DNA of 64,000 nt from Nisaea acidiphila (GTDB lineage Bacteria > Pseudomonadota > Alphaproteobacteria > Thalassobaculales > Thalassobaculaceae): NCBI RefSeq assembly GCF_024662015.1, contig NZ_CP102480.1, forward strand, positions 3,776,501 through 3,840,500, written 5' to 3'. Within the stretch, counting starts at the first letter, position 1; every line of letters begins with the position of its first letter. The notes below the pieces were generated by a model that saw nothing but the letters and a program-made list of their open reading frames with translations, made no database searches and was not told where the DNA came from. This document shows, one piece after another, positions 25,669 through 36,193 of this stretch. The translations under genes were made by a program, and so were the position numbers.

Positions 25669-27378
25669 TCAGCCTTTCGCCACCTGGATATCTAGCAGCA
25701 CCTGACGGCGTTCCTCCGTCGCGACGCGGATCGCGCGCTCCAGCGCGGCGGGAAGCTCGTCCCCGTGCTCGACCCGCTCCGCATGGGCGTTGCTGGCCTT
25801 CGCGGTCTGCACGAAATCCGGGCTTGGCGTTAGCGCTGTCAGCGGAACTTCGTTGCTTTTCGAGGCGTGGCCGTCCGGATAAAGCCCGACCACAGACTGC
25901 CTGACCGCGCCCCATTCGTGGTTGTTCATCACCAGCGTGATCACCGGAAGCTTCAGCCCTTCGGCGATCATGTGGCAGACCGTCGGGTTGGAGAACATGT
26001 AGGAACCGTCGCCCATGGTCGCGACAACGACTCGGTCCGGCTCGGCGAGCTGGGCGCCGAGCGCGGCACCGAAACCCCAGCCGAGGCCGCCGGAGTGGGG
26101 CTCCTGGAAGAAGCTGTTGCGCTCCCGCCGCTTCAGAAAGCCTAGCATCGCGCCGAGTTCGGCATAGACGGTGGATTTCCGGTCGCCCAGTGCCTCGCCG
26201 AGGCAGTGGCTGACCCATTGCTTGCTCATCGGGCCGCCCTTGCCTGCACCGGCGATCTCGACCTGCTTCGCGCGTGTCGCGTCCGAGATCTTGGCGATCC
26301 GCTCGCGGCGCGAGGAGAGCGCGCGCTCGTCGCGGTCCTGCTCCGAGAGCGCGGCGGCGAGGGCGGGGATGGTGTCGGCGGATTCCCCGGCAAGGGTGAT
26401 GTCGGAGCGGAAACCGCGCACGGGGAACCGGGAGAACACGGGATCCGGGCCGATATTGATGATCGTCGCATCGGCCCGCGGCTTGTGCGCGTCGGGTTGC
26501 CAGGGCGCGAGGCTGTCGAGGATAACGATGACGTCCGCTTCCTCGATCCAGGGCGAAGGGCTCGCGCCGATATGGCAGGGATGGTCGGTGGCGATGGCGA
26601 GTTCCACGGCCCAGTAGGAGCAGACCGGGATCGCCCAGTCCTCGACCAGCTTCCGGAACAGATTGAAGCTCGCCTCGTCGCCGGCACCGCGCTGTGCGAC
26701 GATCAGCGGCGCCTTCGCGCCTGCCAGTGCGGCAGCGGCACGTTTCAGGCTTTCCGGGTCCGGCACCACGCGGCCGGGGGCGATGGAGCCTGCGGGGCCG
26801 AGTGTCGAAGGATCGATCTCCTCGCAAAGCGTTTCCCGCGGCAGGGAGAGATAGGAAGGCCCCTTCGGGGTCGAGTTGGTGATCGCGTAGGCCCGGTCGA
26901 GATGCTCGCCGATCTGCTCGGGGAATTTCAGCTCGAACTCCCATTTGCAGCATTCGCGCACCAGCGCCGCCTGATCGCGCATCTCCTGTCCCCAGCCGAT
27001 CGGAACGGTGCGGGCGCCGAAGCGGGTATGTTCGGTCACCGGTGTGCGGCCCGACATCATCAGCATCGGCACATGGGCGCAGGCGGCGTTGATCGCACCG
27101 GTGACGCCGTTGGAGAGCCCGACATTGGTGTGCAGCATGACCGCCGGGCACTTGCCGGAGATCTGGTAGTAACCGTGCGCCATGCTCATCGCCGCGTGCT
27201 CGTGCGGCACGGTGATGGCTTCGGGCAGGGGCAGGCCCTTCGCCTTGGCGGCGACCAGCCCCTCGATGATCGGCGGAAAGTCGGTGCCCGAATTACAGAA
27301 TACGTAATCGACGCCGAGATCCTTCAGACGCGAAAAGATCACCCCTCCCGAGGTGATCTTGTCGTTGTTTCCGGACAT
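25669..27378 (-). CDS. ThDP-dependent acetolactate-synthase-like decarboxylase
   Basis: A 569-residue ThDP enzyme. The activating glutamate is in VPHEHAAMSMAHGYY and the cofactor motif is MGDGSYMFSNP...VMNN near residues 440-470. The overall pattern is of a decarboxylase or carboligase acting on a 2-oxo acid, rather than biosynthetic acetolactate synthase, since no regulatory subunit is adjacent. It is the last gene of the minus-strand run beginning with the pca genes and follows the molybdenum hydroxylase large subunit by 25 bases, so it probably serves the same catabolic route. Confidence 0.88.
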   Translation of the reverse strand: MSGNNDKITSGGVIFSRLKDLGVDYVFCNSGTDFPPIIEGLVAAKAKGLPLPEAITVPHEHAAMSMAHGYYQISGKCPAVMLHTNVGLSNGVTGAINAACAHVPMLMMSGRTPVTEHTRFGARTVPIGWGQEMRDQAALVRECCKWEFELKFPEQIGEHLDRAYAITNSTPKGPSYLSLPRETLCEEIDPSTLGPAGSIAPGRVVPDPESLKRAAAALAGAKAPLIVAQRGAGDEASFNLFRKLVEDWAIPVCSYWAVELAIATDHPCHIGASPSPWIEEADVIVILDSLAPWQPDAHKPRADATIINIGPDPVFSRFPVRGFRSDITLAGESADTIPALAAALSEQDRDERALSSRRERIAKISDATRAKQVEIAGAGKGGPMSKQWVSHCLGEALGDRKSTVYAELGAMLGFLKRRERNSFFQEPHSGGLGWGFGAALGAQLAEPDRVVVATMGDGSYMFSNPTVCHMIAEGLKLPVITLVMNNHEWGAVRQSVVGLYPDGHASKSNEVPLTALTPSPDFVQTAKASNAHAERVEHGDELPAALERAIRVATEERRQVLLDIQVAKG

Positions 27379-27403
27379 TTGTATCGGTCCCTTGGGGCGA
27401 GGA

Positions 27404-29656
27404 TTATTCGGCGGCCTCTTTCATGCCGTCGAGCTTTTCCAGGACCCGCGGCGGCGACATCGGCAGGCTGTAGAAGCGGATGCCGAGCGCGTTGTAGACC
27501 GCGTTGCGGATGGCGGCGAGCGGTGGGACCAGCGGCACCTCGCCGACGCCCCGCACGCCCTGCGGATGCAGGGGGTTCGGGACCTCGATGATGACATTGT
27601 CCAGCATCGGTACGTCGGAGCAGACCGGCATGCGGTAATCCAGGAAGCCCGGATTATCGACCTTGCCATCCTTGTTGTAGATGTACTCCTCGTTCAGCGC
27701 CCAGCCGATGCCCTGCACGGCGCCGCCTTGCATCTGGCCCTCGACATAGGCCGGGTGCACGGCCTTGCCGACATCCTGGAACGAGGTGTAGCGGATCACG
27801 CGCACGATCCCGAGCTCGACATCGACCTCGACATCGCAAACATGGGTCGCGAAACCGCCCTCGGCGCCGGTGGTGTTGAGCTGCACGCCGGCACCGATCG
27901 GACCGCCGGTCATGTTCGCCTTGGCGGCCAGCTCCTCCAGCGTCAGCGGCTCGAACTTGCCGGCATTGTCGCCCGCGGGGCGCGCGGCGCCTCCGGACCA
28001 GGTCACGGCGTCCGCCGGGATGCCCCAGATCTTGGCGGCCAGGCCCTTCAGGGTCTCGATGACCTTTTCGGTCGACTGTGTGACGACCATGGCGGAGGCG
28101 TAGAGAACGCGGCTGCCGCCGGTAAGGTTGCTGTAACCGATGGTCGCCGTGTCGCCGATCAGAACGGAGACCCGTCGATAGTCGATGCCGAGCAGTTCCG
28201 CCGTGATGTTGGCGATGGAGGCGCGCGAGCCGCCGATATCCGGATGTCCCGTGGTCACCACGACATTTCCGTCCTCGGTGATGTTCACCTGGGCCGAGGA
28301 CTCGCCGCCGGCATTGAACCAGTAGCCGCTGGCAACGCCGCGGCCCTGGAACTTGCCGAGAGGCGCCTTGTAATGCTCGTGCGCCAGAGCGGCCTTGACC
28401 GTCTCGGCATAGCCCATGACCGGATAGACCGGGCCGTGGGCGGCCTTGGTGCCCTGCTTGGCGGCGTTCTTCAGCCGCAGTTCCAGCGGATCGATGCCGA
28501 GCTGCTCGGCAAGCTCGTCCAGCGTGCTCTCGACCGCGTAGGCACCGATCGGCGAGCCAGGGGCGCGATAGGCCGCGACCTTGGAGCGGTTGGAGACCAC
28601 GTCATAACCGAAGGTATGGACGTTCGGAATGTCGTAGGGCGCGAAGCAGCAGCCGCAGGCGCCGCGGATCGGCGAGCCCGGGAAGGCGCCGGCCTGCAGG
28701 TAGTGGGTCGCCTGTCCGGCGACGATGGTGCCGTCCTTCTTGGCACCGATCTTCACCGTGCTCTTGGCGCCGGAGGTCGGACCGGTCGCCCGCATGACCT
28801 CTTCGCGGTTCATCACCATCTTCACCGGCCGGCCGGACTTCTTCGACAGCATCGCCGCCACCGGCTCCAGATAGATAATGGTCTTGCCGCCGAAACCGCC
28901 GCCGATCTCCGCCGGGATGGCGCGGATATCGCTTTGCGGGATGCCGGTGAGGAACGCGGTCATCGCGCGGACCATGAACTGGCCCTGGCTGGAGCTCCAG
29001 ATCGTCGTCTTGCCGTCGGCCGCGACGCTGACGAGACAGGCGTGCGGCTCGATATAGCCCTGGTGCACCGGGCGGGTGTCGTAGCTGCGCTCGACAATGA
29101 CGTCCGCATCGTCGAAGCCGGAATCGATATCGCCGAGTTTGTGCTCAAGCGTGCCGGCGATATTGGAGGGCTTGCCCTCGAATTCGATGAAGTCATGCAG
29201 GATCGGGGCGTCCGGTGCGATCGCGTCCTCGATCTCGATGGCCCAGGGCAGGACCTCGTAATCTATCTCGATCAGCTCGCAGGCCTCGGCGGCGATATCG
29301 GCCGACATGGCGGCGACGGCGGCGACCGGATGGCCGTGGAACAGGGCCTTTTCACGCGCCATGATATTGCGGCACATCCAGCGCATGTCCTGAATGCCGA
29401 GCGGCACCGGGGTGTGGACGGAAAAGTCGACGATGTCCTTGGAGGTGACGACCGCCTTCACACCGGGCAGGGCCTCGGCCTTCGAGGTATCGATGCTGCG
29501 AATCACGGCATGCGGATGCGGACTGCGGAGCACCTTGCCCCAGATCATCCCGGGCATGCTGCCGTCAGCGGCGTACTGGGCGCGGCCGACCACCTTGTCG
29601 ACGCCGTCCGGACGGATCGTGCTGGTGCCGATCCATTTGTTCGAGATCTCGTTCAT
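27404..29656 (-). CDS. Xanthine-dehydrogenase-family molybdopterin-binding large subunit
   Basis: A 750-residue molybdenum hydroxylase large subunit of the CO-dehydrogenase/4-hydroxybenzoyl-CoA-reductase/nicotinate-hydroxylase group. The active-site glutamate lies in GVRGVGEVPLVPPLAAIRNA, near residue 705. AYRAPGSPIGAYAVESTLDE is the usual molybdopterin-contact region. ATG 29656 follows GGGAGAGG; the longer frame to 29704 is rejected. Its medium and small partners are encoded at 33350-34219 and 32862-33344, separated by the Rieske and reductase genes. The substrate is probably an aromatic or N-heterocyclic compound, given the pca genes nearby. Confidence 0.92.
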   Translation of the reverse strand: MNEISNKWIGTSTIRPDGVDKVVGRAQYAADGSMPGMIWGKVLRSPHPHAVIRSIDTSKAEALPGVKAVVTSKDIVDFSVHTPVPLGIQDMRWMCRNIMAREKALFHGHPVAAVAAMSADIAAEACELIEIDYEVLPWAIEIEDAIAPDAPILHDFIEFEGKPSNIAGTLEHKLGDIDSGFDDADVIVERSYDTRPVHQGYIEPHACLVSVAADGKTTIWSSSQGQFMVRAMTAFLTGIPQSDIRAIPAEIGGGFGGKTIIYLEPVAAMLSKKSGRPVKMVMNREEVMRATGPTSGAKSTVKIGAKKDGTIVAGQATHYLQAGAFPGSPIRGACGCCFAPYDIPNVHTFGYDVVSNRSKVAAYRAPGSPIGAYAVESTLDELAEQLGIDPLELRLKNAAKQGTKAAHGPVYPVMGYAETVKAALAHEHYKAPLGKFQGRGVASGYWFNAGGESSAQVNITEDGNVVVTTGHPDIGGSRASIANITAELLGIDYRRVSVLIGDTATIGYSNLTGGSRVLYASAMVVTQSTEKVIETLKGLAAKIWGIPADAVTWSGGAARPAGDNAGKFEPLTLEELAAKANMTGGPIGAGVQLNTTGAEGGFATHVCDVEVDVELGIVRVIRYTSFQDVGKAVHPAYVEGQMQGGAVQGIGWALNEEYIYNKDGKVDNPGFLDYRMPVCSDVPMLDNVIIEVPNPLHPQGVRGVGEVPLVPPLAAIRNAVYNALGIRFYSLPMSPPRVLEKLDGMKEAAE

Positions 29657-29786
29657 GCTGCCTCTCCCTGCGGTCCGTGGCGCGATCTGGCCCGGTGTAT
29701 GCACGCGCCTGATGGCGCATTGTTCTTCGCTTGAGGAAAGCGTACACGTTCAACGCGCTTCCGGACAAGATCGGCTGCGCGAAGGG

Positions 29787-29817
29787 AATGTCCCTATTTG
29801 TGCAACACCCGGACATT
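29787..29817. promoter_or_regulatory. Inverted repeat in the divergent promoter region
   Basis: Seven-base arms AATGTCC (29787-29793) and GGACATT (29811-29817) flank 17 bases between the molybdenum hydroxylase gene and the VOC gene. It could be an operator for either; no cognate regulator can be named. Confidence 0.3.
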
Positions 29818-29842
29818 TCTGGCCGGTCCGGGCAGTCTCAGG

Positions 29843-30274
29843 ATGGCCGCAATGACCTGTGCTTTGGTCCCGGAGTTCGCCGTGTCGGATTGGCGGGCTT
29901 CGAAACGCTTCTATTGCGAATTGCTCGGTTTCGAGTGCCGGTATGAGCGGCCTGAAGAAGGGTTCTGCTATCTCGCCCTGGGAGATGCGGAGCTGATGAT
30001 CGACCAGATCGGTGCGGGCAGGACCTTCGATGACGGTCACGCTCCGACGGCCTATCCCTTCGGCAAGGGCCTGAACGTCCAGATCCGTGTATCGTCGACC
30101 GAGCCACTCTTGAACGCCCTCGCTGCGCAGGACTACGCGCTGTTTTTGCCGCTTGAGGAAAAGTGGTACCGGGTAGGCGCCAGTGAGAAAGGCAACCGGC
30201 AATTCGTTGTCGCCGATCCGGACGGATATTTGCTCCGCTTCTACGAGGACCTCGGGTCTCGTCCGGCAGGCTGA
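29843..30274 (+). CDS. VOC-family (glyoxalase/bleomycin-resistance-like) protein
   Basis: A single VOC protein of 143 residues with the typical start VPEFAVSDWRASKRFYCELLGFE and the C-terminal FVVADPDGYLLRF, where the family places a metal-ligand glutamate or aspartate. Members include glyoxalases, antibiotic-binding proteins and ring-cleavage dioxygenases; the short length and the cluster do not settle which. ATG 29843 is used; ATG 29852, with AGGA eight bases upstream, is equally good. It is the only plus-strand gene inside an otherwise minus-strand catabolic run. Confidence 0.8.
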   Translation: MAAMTCALVPEFAVSDWRASKRFYCELLGFECRYERPEEGFCYLALGDAELMIDQIGAGRTFDDGHAPTAYPFGKGLNVQIRVSSTEPLLNALAAQDYALFLPLEEKWYRVGASEKGNRQFVVADPDGYLLRFYEDLGSRPAG

Positions 30275-30303
30275 CTGGTTCCATGGCGGAAACGCCGGGG
30301 AAG

Positions 30304-31380
30304 CTAGATCTCGATCTCGACCTGCCCGATCGGGTTCGAGCAGCAGGCGAGGATGTAGCCGGCCTCGATATCGTCGTCGGAGATGCCGCCGTTATGGACC
30401 ATATGGACCTCGCCAGAGCGCTTCTTCACCTTGCAGGTGCCGCAGACGCCGAAGGTGCAGCCCGACGGGATGTTGAGGCCGGAGGCTTTCGCCGCGGCGA
30501 GGATCGTATCGGTCTCGGCGAAGGTGCCGCTGACGCCGGAGAGCGCGAAATGCACCTCCGCCTTCGCGCCTTCCTCCGGCACCGTGTCGTCGTAGTCCGG
30601 AATTTCCTCTTCCTTGGCCGCCGGCGCCTGGAAGCTTTCCTGATGGTAGCGGTCCATGTCGTAGCCGAAGCCGGCGAGCGCCTCGCGCACAGCCTGCATG
30701 AAGGGCTCGGGTCCGCAGCAGAAGACCTCGCGCTCCAGATAGTCGGGGCACATCAGGCCGAGCATGAGCTGATTGAACATGCCCTGATAGCCGGTCCAGG
30801 GCCGGTAGCGGTCCGGCTCTTCGACGGCAAATTTCAGATCGATGCCCGGAACCCGGCTCGCCATATGCTCAAGCCGCTCGCGAAAGATGATCTCGGACGG
30901 TTTGCGCGCGCAATTGATCAGCACGACGTCAGGTTCCGTGCCGAGATCGAACATGTAGGTCGCCATGGACATCATCGGCGTGATGCCGGAGCCGGCCGAA
31001 ATGAAGAGGTATTTCTCCGCCGGGTGCTGCGCCATGGAAAACAGGCCGGACGGGCCGATCGCCTTGAGCCGCATGCCCGGCTGGAGGTTGTCGATCATCC
31101 AGCGGGTGCCGACGCTTTCGCTTTGCGCCTTCGCCGTGATGGTCAGCGAGCGCGGCCGGGAGGGAGAGGAAGAGATCGTGTAGGTCCGGTGAACCGGACC
31201 GCCCGGGACCGGAATCTCAAGCGTCAGGAATTGCCCGGGATCGAAATCGAACAGGGCGCCGGACGGTGCCTGGAAAGTGAAGGTCGCCGTATTCGGGACT
31301 TCGGGGAGGACGGATACGCATTCGAGCGGCTCGCTGTCGTCCCAGATACCGGCGCGCAGCAGGGAGGCGGGTTTGGACAC
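30304..31380 (-). CDS. Ferredoxin-NAD(P)H reductase with C-terminal [2Fe-2S] domain (GbcB-like)
   Basis: A 358-residue electron-transfer partner for the Rieske oxygenase. It has an FAD-binding domain (RTYTISSSP, about 67-75), an NAD(P)H domain (ISAGSGITPMM and FCCGPEPFM) and a plant-type ferredoxin domain near the C-terminus with SGCTFGVCGTC and LACCS as cluster cysteines. This FAD-NAD-2Fe2S order matches GbcB and other class IA/IB-like reductases. It begins four bases after the Rieske stop, so the two should form one two-component oxygenase. Confidence 0.92.
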   Translation of the reverse strand: MSKPASLLRAGIWDDSEPLECVSVLPEVPNTATFTFQAPSGALFDFDPGQFLTLEIPVPGGPVHRTYTISSSPSRPRSLTITAKAQSESVGTRWMIDNLQPGMRLKAIGPSGLFSMAQHPAEKYLFISAGSGITPMMSMATYMFDLGTEPDVVLINCARKPSEIIFRERLEHMASRVPGIDLKFAVEEPDRYRPWTGYQGMFNQLMLGLMCPDYLEREVFCCGPEPFMQAVREALAGFGYDMDRYHQESFQAPAAKEEEIPDYDDTVPEEGAKAEVHFALSGVSGTFAETDTILAAAKASGLNIPSGCTFGVCGTCKVKKRSGEVHMVHNGGISDDDIEAGYILACCSNPIGQVEIEI

Positions 31381-31384
31381 GGGC

Positions 31385-32620
<1,236 letters not shown>

Positions 32621-32813
32621 TCATCCTCGCGGTGGGGACGGCGTGCCGTCCGCCGCCCGCCTTTTGTTCAGCGCCGGCGCGGTTCCCGGGGCCCTGATCA
32701 TGAGGCCCCATACGCGTCCGGACCGTTCAATCAGAGCACGGTAGGATGAGGTGCGGAAATCATGGGAGCGACATTGCTGCGTCGCAAAACGACATCGTCG
32801 ATCACGATGTAAG

Positions 32814-32845
32814 AAGCCGCCGGAAGCCGAGCGTTCCGGCGGCTT
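32814..32845 (-). terminator. Stem-loop after the small iron-sulfur subunit gene
   Basis: A perfect 12-bp stem (32814-32825 with 32834-32845) and an eight-base loop sit 17 bases beyond the stop of the 2Fe-2S subunit gene. The T-run is only TCTT on the minus strand and TTTT on the plus strand, so it is a modest terminator and possibly bidirectional. The rest of 32618-32861 should hold the Rieske gene promoter. Confidence 0.55.
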
Positions 32846-32861
32846 TTAGGCGGAAGTGCGG

Positions 32862-33344
32862 TTATTCCGCGGCGCCGCGCATTTCGGCGGCGGTTTCGAG
32901 AACCGCCCGGACGATCTTGTCGTAGCCGGTGCAGCGGCAGAGATTGCCGGCGAGCCAGTAACGGACCTCGGTTTCTGACGGGTTCGGGTTTTTCTTCAGC
33001 AACGCGTCCGCCGCGACCAGCACGCCCGGCGTGCAGATGCCGCATTGCAGGGCCGCCATCTCGAGGAACTTCTGCTGCAGCGGGTGCAGCTTGTCGCCGT
33101 CCGCCATGCCCTCGATGGTCTCAATCTCGTGCCCTTCGGCCTCGGCCGCGAGCATAAGGCAGGAACAGACGAGGCGGTCATCGAGCGTGATGCTGCAGGC
33201 GCCGCAATCTCCGGACCCGCAGCCCTCCTTGGAGCCGGTGAGGCCGAGATTGTCGCGTAGCACGTCGAGCATGGTGTGATGCGGCTCGCAGAGGAATTCC
33301 GTCGGCTCGCCGTTGATCGTGGTGGTCACATGGATCTTCGCCAT
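32862..33344 (-). CDS. Molybdenum hydroxylase small subunit, two [2Fe-2S] clusters
   Basis: A 160-residue CoxS/HcrC-type subunit that relays electrons from the molybdenum site to FAD. The plant-type cluster ligands are in EGCGSGDCGACSITL with a further cysteine after VCSC; the second all-helical cluster uses CGICTPG and CRCTGY. The start ATG 33344 is preceded by AGGCTGAAG-like sequence and lies five bases after the FAD subunit stop. It partners the subunits at 33350-34219 and 27404-29656. Confidence 0.93.
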   Translation of the reverse strand: MAKIHVTTTINGEPTEFLCEPHHTMLDVLRDNLGLTGSKEGCGSGDCGACSITLDDRLVCSCLMLAAEAEGHEIETIEGMADGDKLHPLQQKFLEMAALQCGICTPGVLVAADALLKKNPNPSETEVRYWLAGNLCRCTGYDKIVRAVLETAAEMRGAAE

Positions 33345-33349
33345 GATCT

Positions 33350-34219
33350 TCAGCCTCCCTTGGCGCGGTCGGCGGCAATCGCCGCGGTGCGTTTGAGCAG
33401 CACGCCGGCCACCTTCGTCCGGTAGGCGACGGTACCGCGCTTGTCGTCGATCGGATTGCAGGCCGCGCTGCATGCGGCGGCCGCCTTGTCGAGAGCCGCA
33501 TCGTCGAGCGTGCTGCCGATCAGGGCCTTGGCGGCATCCTCGACCAGCAGGACTGTGGGGGCGACCGCGCCGAGGCTGACCCGGGCCGCGGTGCAGGTGT
33601 CGCCGTCCATCGTCAGGCTGACCCCGCAGCCGACCACGGCGATGTCCATCTCCGTTCGCGGGATCATCCGCAGATAGGCGTCGCTCGATCCTTTCGGGCG
33701 GGCCGGGAAGGTGAAGCTCACCAGGATTTCGCCGGGTTCAAGATTGGTCTTGCCGGGACCCGCGGGAACGTTCTCCACCGGGAGCTCACGCGATCCTTTC
33801 GGTCCCTTGATGTTGGCGATGGCGCCGGCTGCGACGAGCGCCGGGACGCTGTCCGCGGCGGGCGAGCCGTTGCAGAGATTGCCGCCGGCCGACGCGCGGC
33901 CCTGGACCTGGGTCGAACCGATCAGGTTCAGCCCCTCCAGAACGCCGGGCCAGACCTTGCCGAATTTCGGATGCTCCTCAAGCACGGCTCCGGAGACGGC
34001 GGCGCCGACCCTGAACCCGCCGTCCGGCAGTTCCTCGATCGCGCTCATTTCGCCGATCTTCTTGATGTCGACGATCAGGCCCGGCTTGACCATTCCGGAG
34101 CGCATCTGCACCAGAAGGTCCGTCCCGCCGGCGAGGATGCGGGCCGCACCGTCCGCCGCGGCATAAGCGCTGATTGCCTCGTCGAGCGTCGACGGCGCAA
34201 CATATTGGATCTCTGTCAT
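33350..34219 (-). CDS. Molybdenum hydroxylase FAD-binding medium subunit
   Basis: A 289-residue CoxM/HcrB-type flavoprotein subunit. The FAD-binding signatures are ILAGGTDLLVQM near residues 27-38 and GRASAGGNLCNGSPAADS near 106-123. I see no four-cysteine insertion of the extra [4Fe-4S] cluster found in 4-hydroxybenzoyl-CoA reductase, which argues for a hydroxylase rather than a dearomatising reductase. ATG 34219 is chosen over the frame extension to 34291. The 201-base gap between it and pcaG contains a hairpin and no gene. Confidence 0.92.
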   Translation of the reverse strand: MTEIQYVAPSTLDEAISAYAAADGAARILAGGTDLLVQMRSGMVKPGLIVDIKKIGEMSAIEELPDGGFRVGAAVSGAVLEEHPKFGKVWPGVLEGLNLIGSTQVQGRASAGGNLCNGSPAADSVPALVAAGAIANIKGPKGSRELPVENVPAGPGKTNLEPGEILVSFTFPARPKGSSDAYLRMIPRTEMDIAVVGCGVSLTMDGDTCTAARVSLGAVAPTVLLVEDAAKALIGSTLDDAALDKAAAACSAACNPIDDKRGTVAYRTKVAGVLLKRTAAIAADRAKGG

Positions 34220-34366
34220 AAAGATTTTCCCAGCGTCGTTCCCCATTGCACAAGACCGATCCGCCGCCGCGTTTCCAGGGGGGCGTTTCAACTCGAACTT
34301 GCGAATAGGTTAAGGCTACACGGCGGGAGGGACCCGGAACAACCCCAACTGTTGCTATGGGACCGA

Positions 34367-34398
34367 TGCGGCCCGGGCAAGAGTTTGTCCGGGCCGCA
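34367..34398. repeat. Strong inverted repeat downstream of pcaG
   Basis: TGCGGCCCGG (34367-34376) pairs perfectly with CCGGGCCGCA (34389-34398) around a 12-base loop. It sits 23 bases past the pcaG stop. No T-run follows on the minus strand, so it may protect the 3' end of the pca mRNA or be a non-intrinsic terminator. Confidence 0.45.
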
Positions 34399-34420
34399 AA
34401 ATCTGTGGTTCAAGGTTTAG

Positions 34421-35035
34421 TCAGATGTCGAAGAAGACCGTCTCGTTCTCACCCTGAAGGTAGATGTCGAAACGATAGGCGCCGTCGCCGGTCTTCTCCG
34501 CGATCAGGGTCGGCACCCGGTTCTGGTGCTCGATCCGGGTCAGGATCGGATCCTTGGCGTTCGCTTCCGCCTCGTCCGGGAAGTACATCCGGGTCTGGAG
34601 GCCGATATTGATGCCGCGCGCAACGATCCAGAGAGTAATGTGCGGTGCCATCATCCGGCCGTCCGGGAACGGCACTGCGCCTGGCTTGACAGTCTCGAAG
34701 ACCCATTCGCCGGTCTGATAGTCCCCTGCCTTGCGGCCGAAGCCGGTGAAATTCGGATCGGCAGTGCCGCGGGTCTCCTCGGGGCTCGGATAGAGACCGT
34801 CCGCATCCGCCTGCCAGATCTCGATCAGGGCGTCCTTCAGCGGTGTGCCGGTGCCGTCATAGACGGTGCCGGAGACCTTGATCCGCTCGCCCTTGGTTTT
34901 CTCGTTCACCATGGAGGTGCCGAGATCTTCCTCGTAGACGCCGCCGATGCCACAGAAATTCGGCACGCAGCCGATATGGACGTAGGGGCCCGCGGTCTGG
35001 CTCGGGCTTTCTTTCAGACGATAGAGCGACTGCAT
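34421..35035 (-). CDS. pcaG: Protocatechuate 3,4-dioxygenase alpha subunit
   Basis: PcaG is the non-catalytic partner of PcaH in the intradiol ring-cleaving dioxygenase, which converts protocatechuate to 3-carboxy-cis,cis-muconate. The 204-residue protein has the intradiol fold signatures QTAGPYVHIG and IEIWQADADG. ATG 35035 is one base after the pcaH stop. It is the last gene of the pcaC-pcaH-pcaG operon downstream of a GntR regulator. Confidence 0.95.
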   Translation of the reverse strand: MQSLYRLKESPSQTAGPYVHIGCVPNFCGIGGVYEEDLGTSMVNEKTKGERIKVSGTVYDGTGTPLKDALIEIWQADADGLYPSPEETRGTADPNFTGFGRKAGDYQTGEWVFETVKPGAVPFPDGRMMAPHITLWIVARGINIGLQTRMYFPDEAEANAKDPILTRIEHQNRVPTLIAEKTGDGAYRFDIYLQGENETVFFDI

Positions 35036-35036
35036 G

Positions 35037-35780
35037 TCAGTTTCCCTCCAGGCGGTTCTCGAACAGGGTCGACCGGCGGCCCCGGAGCACGATGTCGAAC
35101 TTGTAGGCGCGCGCATCCATCGGCACGGTGCTCTCCATGTCGAGCGCCGCGATCAGACTCTCGATCCCCTCGCGATGCGGAACGACATCCACGATCGGAC
35201 ATTTCCAGATCAGCGGATCGCCTTCGAAATACATCTGCGTGATCAGGCGCTGGGCGAAGCCCTGGCCGAAGATCGAGAAATGGATATGGGCCGGGCGCCA
35301 GTCGTTGCCGCGGTTCGGCCAGGGATAGGGACCGGGCAGGATCGAGCGGAACTCGTAGCTGCCGTCCTCGGCCGTGATGCAGCGGCCGCAGCCGCCGAAA
35401 TTCGGGTCCAGCGGCGCAATGTAGCTTTCTTTCTTGTGCCGGTAACGGCCGCCGGCATTGGCCTGCCAGAATTCAACCAGCGCATTGGGAACGCCGCGGC
35501 CCGCTTCGTCCAGGACCCGGCCGTAGACGATAATCCTGGGGCCGATCGCGCTCTCTCCCGGTTTGGCGAAGTTGAGCGTCAGATCGTTATCCAGCGGGCC
35601 CAGCATGTTATGGCCGAACACCGGACCCGTCACTTCGCTCAGGGTCTGCGGCATGGTCAGCAAGGCGCGGCTGGGTGAGCGCGCGACGGAGGTTTTGTAT
35701 TGCGGGGTCAGCGCTTCCGGCTGCCAGCCGCGATCGCGGGCAAAGAAGCCGGCCGCCGGCCTCTGGTTGGTCAGGCTCAT
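35037..35780 (-). CDS. pcaH: Protocatechuate 3,4-dioxygenase beta subunit
   Basis: The catalytic subunit (247 residues) holds the Fe(III). Expected ligands are seen: a tyrosine in GGRYRHKKE, a tyrosine in [11 protein letters not shown] and two histidines in [11 protein letters not shown]. The start ATG 35780 overlaps the pcaC stop by four bases. Product 3-carboxymuconate would need PcaB, which is not in the window, before PcaC can act. Confidence 0.96.
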   Translation of the reverse strand: MSLTNQRPAAGFFARDRGWQPEALTPQYKTSVARSPSRALLTMPQTLSEVTGPVFGHNMLGPLDNDLTLNFAKPGESAIGPRIIVYGRVLDEAGRGVPNALVEFWQANAGGRYRHKKESYIAPLDPNFGGCGRCITAEDGSYEFRSILPGPYPWPNRGNDWRPAHIHFSIFGQGFAQRLITQMYFEGDPLIWKCPIVDVVPHREGIESLIAALDMESTVPMDARAYKFDIVLRGRRSTLFENRLEGN

Positions 35781-36157
35781 ATCTCCACTCCCATTTCGGA
35801 ATAGGTCTTCTTGATGATCTTGAGGGCATGGTTCGCCGCCGGCACGCCGGCATAGACCGCGACATGCATCATGGCTTCGCGGATATCTTCGGGCGTGGCG
35901 CCCGTATTCGCGCTCGCGCGCACATGCATCGCGACCTCGTCCCACTGGCCGAGGGCGGCGAGCAGGGCGAGGGTGATCATGGAGCGCTCGCGTCTGGTCA
36001 GCTTGTCGCTCGCCCAGACCGTGCCCCAGGCACCTTCGGTGATGAAGCTCTGGAACGGCTCGTCAAACGCCGTCTTCGCCGCCTCGGCCCTGTCGACATG
36101 AGCGTCTCCCAGGACGGAGCGGCGGATTTTCATGCCGTTGTCGTAGCGTTCACTCAT
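35777..36157 (-). CDS. pcaC: 4-carboxymuconolactone decarboxylase
   Basis: A 126-residue carboxymuconolactone decarboxylase (AhpD-like fold) that converts gamma-carboxymuconolactone to beta-ketoadipate enol-lactone. The family core is [22 protein letters not shown], with a histidine in [11 protein letters not shown] and a conserved [19 protein letters not shown] 36157 follows GGGAGAG; an upstream TTG at 36175 is less likely. It is first in the pcaCHG operon and follows the GntR gene by 36 bases. pcaB, pcaD and pcaIJ are absent here. Confidence 0.94.
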   Translation of the reverse strand: MSERYDNGMKIRRSVLGDAHVDRAEAAKTAFDEPFQSFITEGAWGTVWASDKLTRRERSMITLALLAALGQWDEVAMHVRASANTGATPEDIREAMMHVAVYAGVPAANHALKIIKKTYSEMGVEI

Positions 36158-36193
36158 TCCGGTTTTCTCTCCCAAGGGTCTTTCTTGTTCGGG

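Noticed and set aside
27353-29734. 793-codon open frame on the plus strand
   Set aside because: It is antisense to the well-supported molybdenum hydroxylase gene, has a repetitive arginine/aspartate/glycine-rich translation and no recognisable domain; long shadows are common in high-GC DNA.
34367-34398. Intrinsic terminator of the pca operon
   Set aside because: The stem is strong but no T-run follows on the minus strand, so it is listed only as an inverted repeat.
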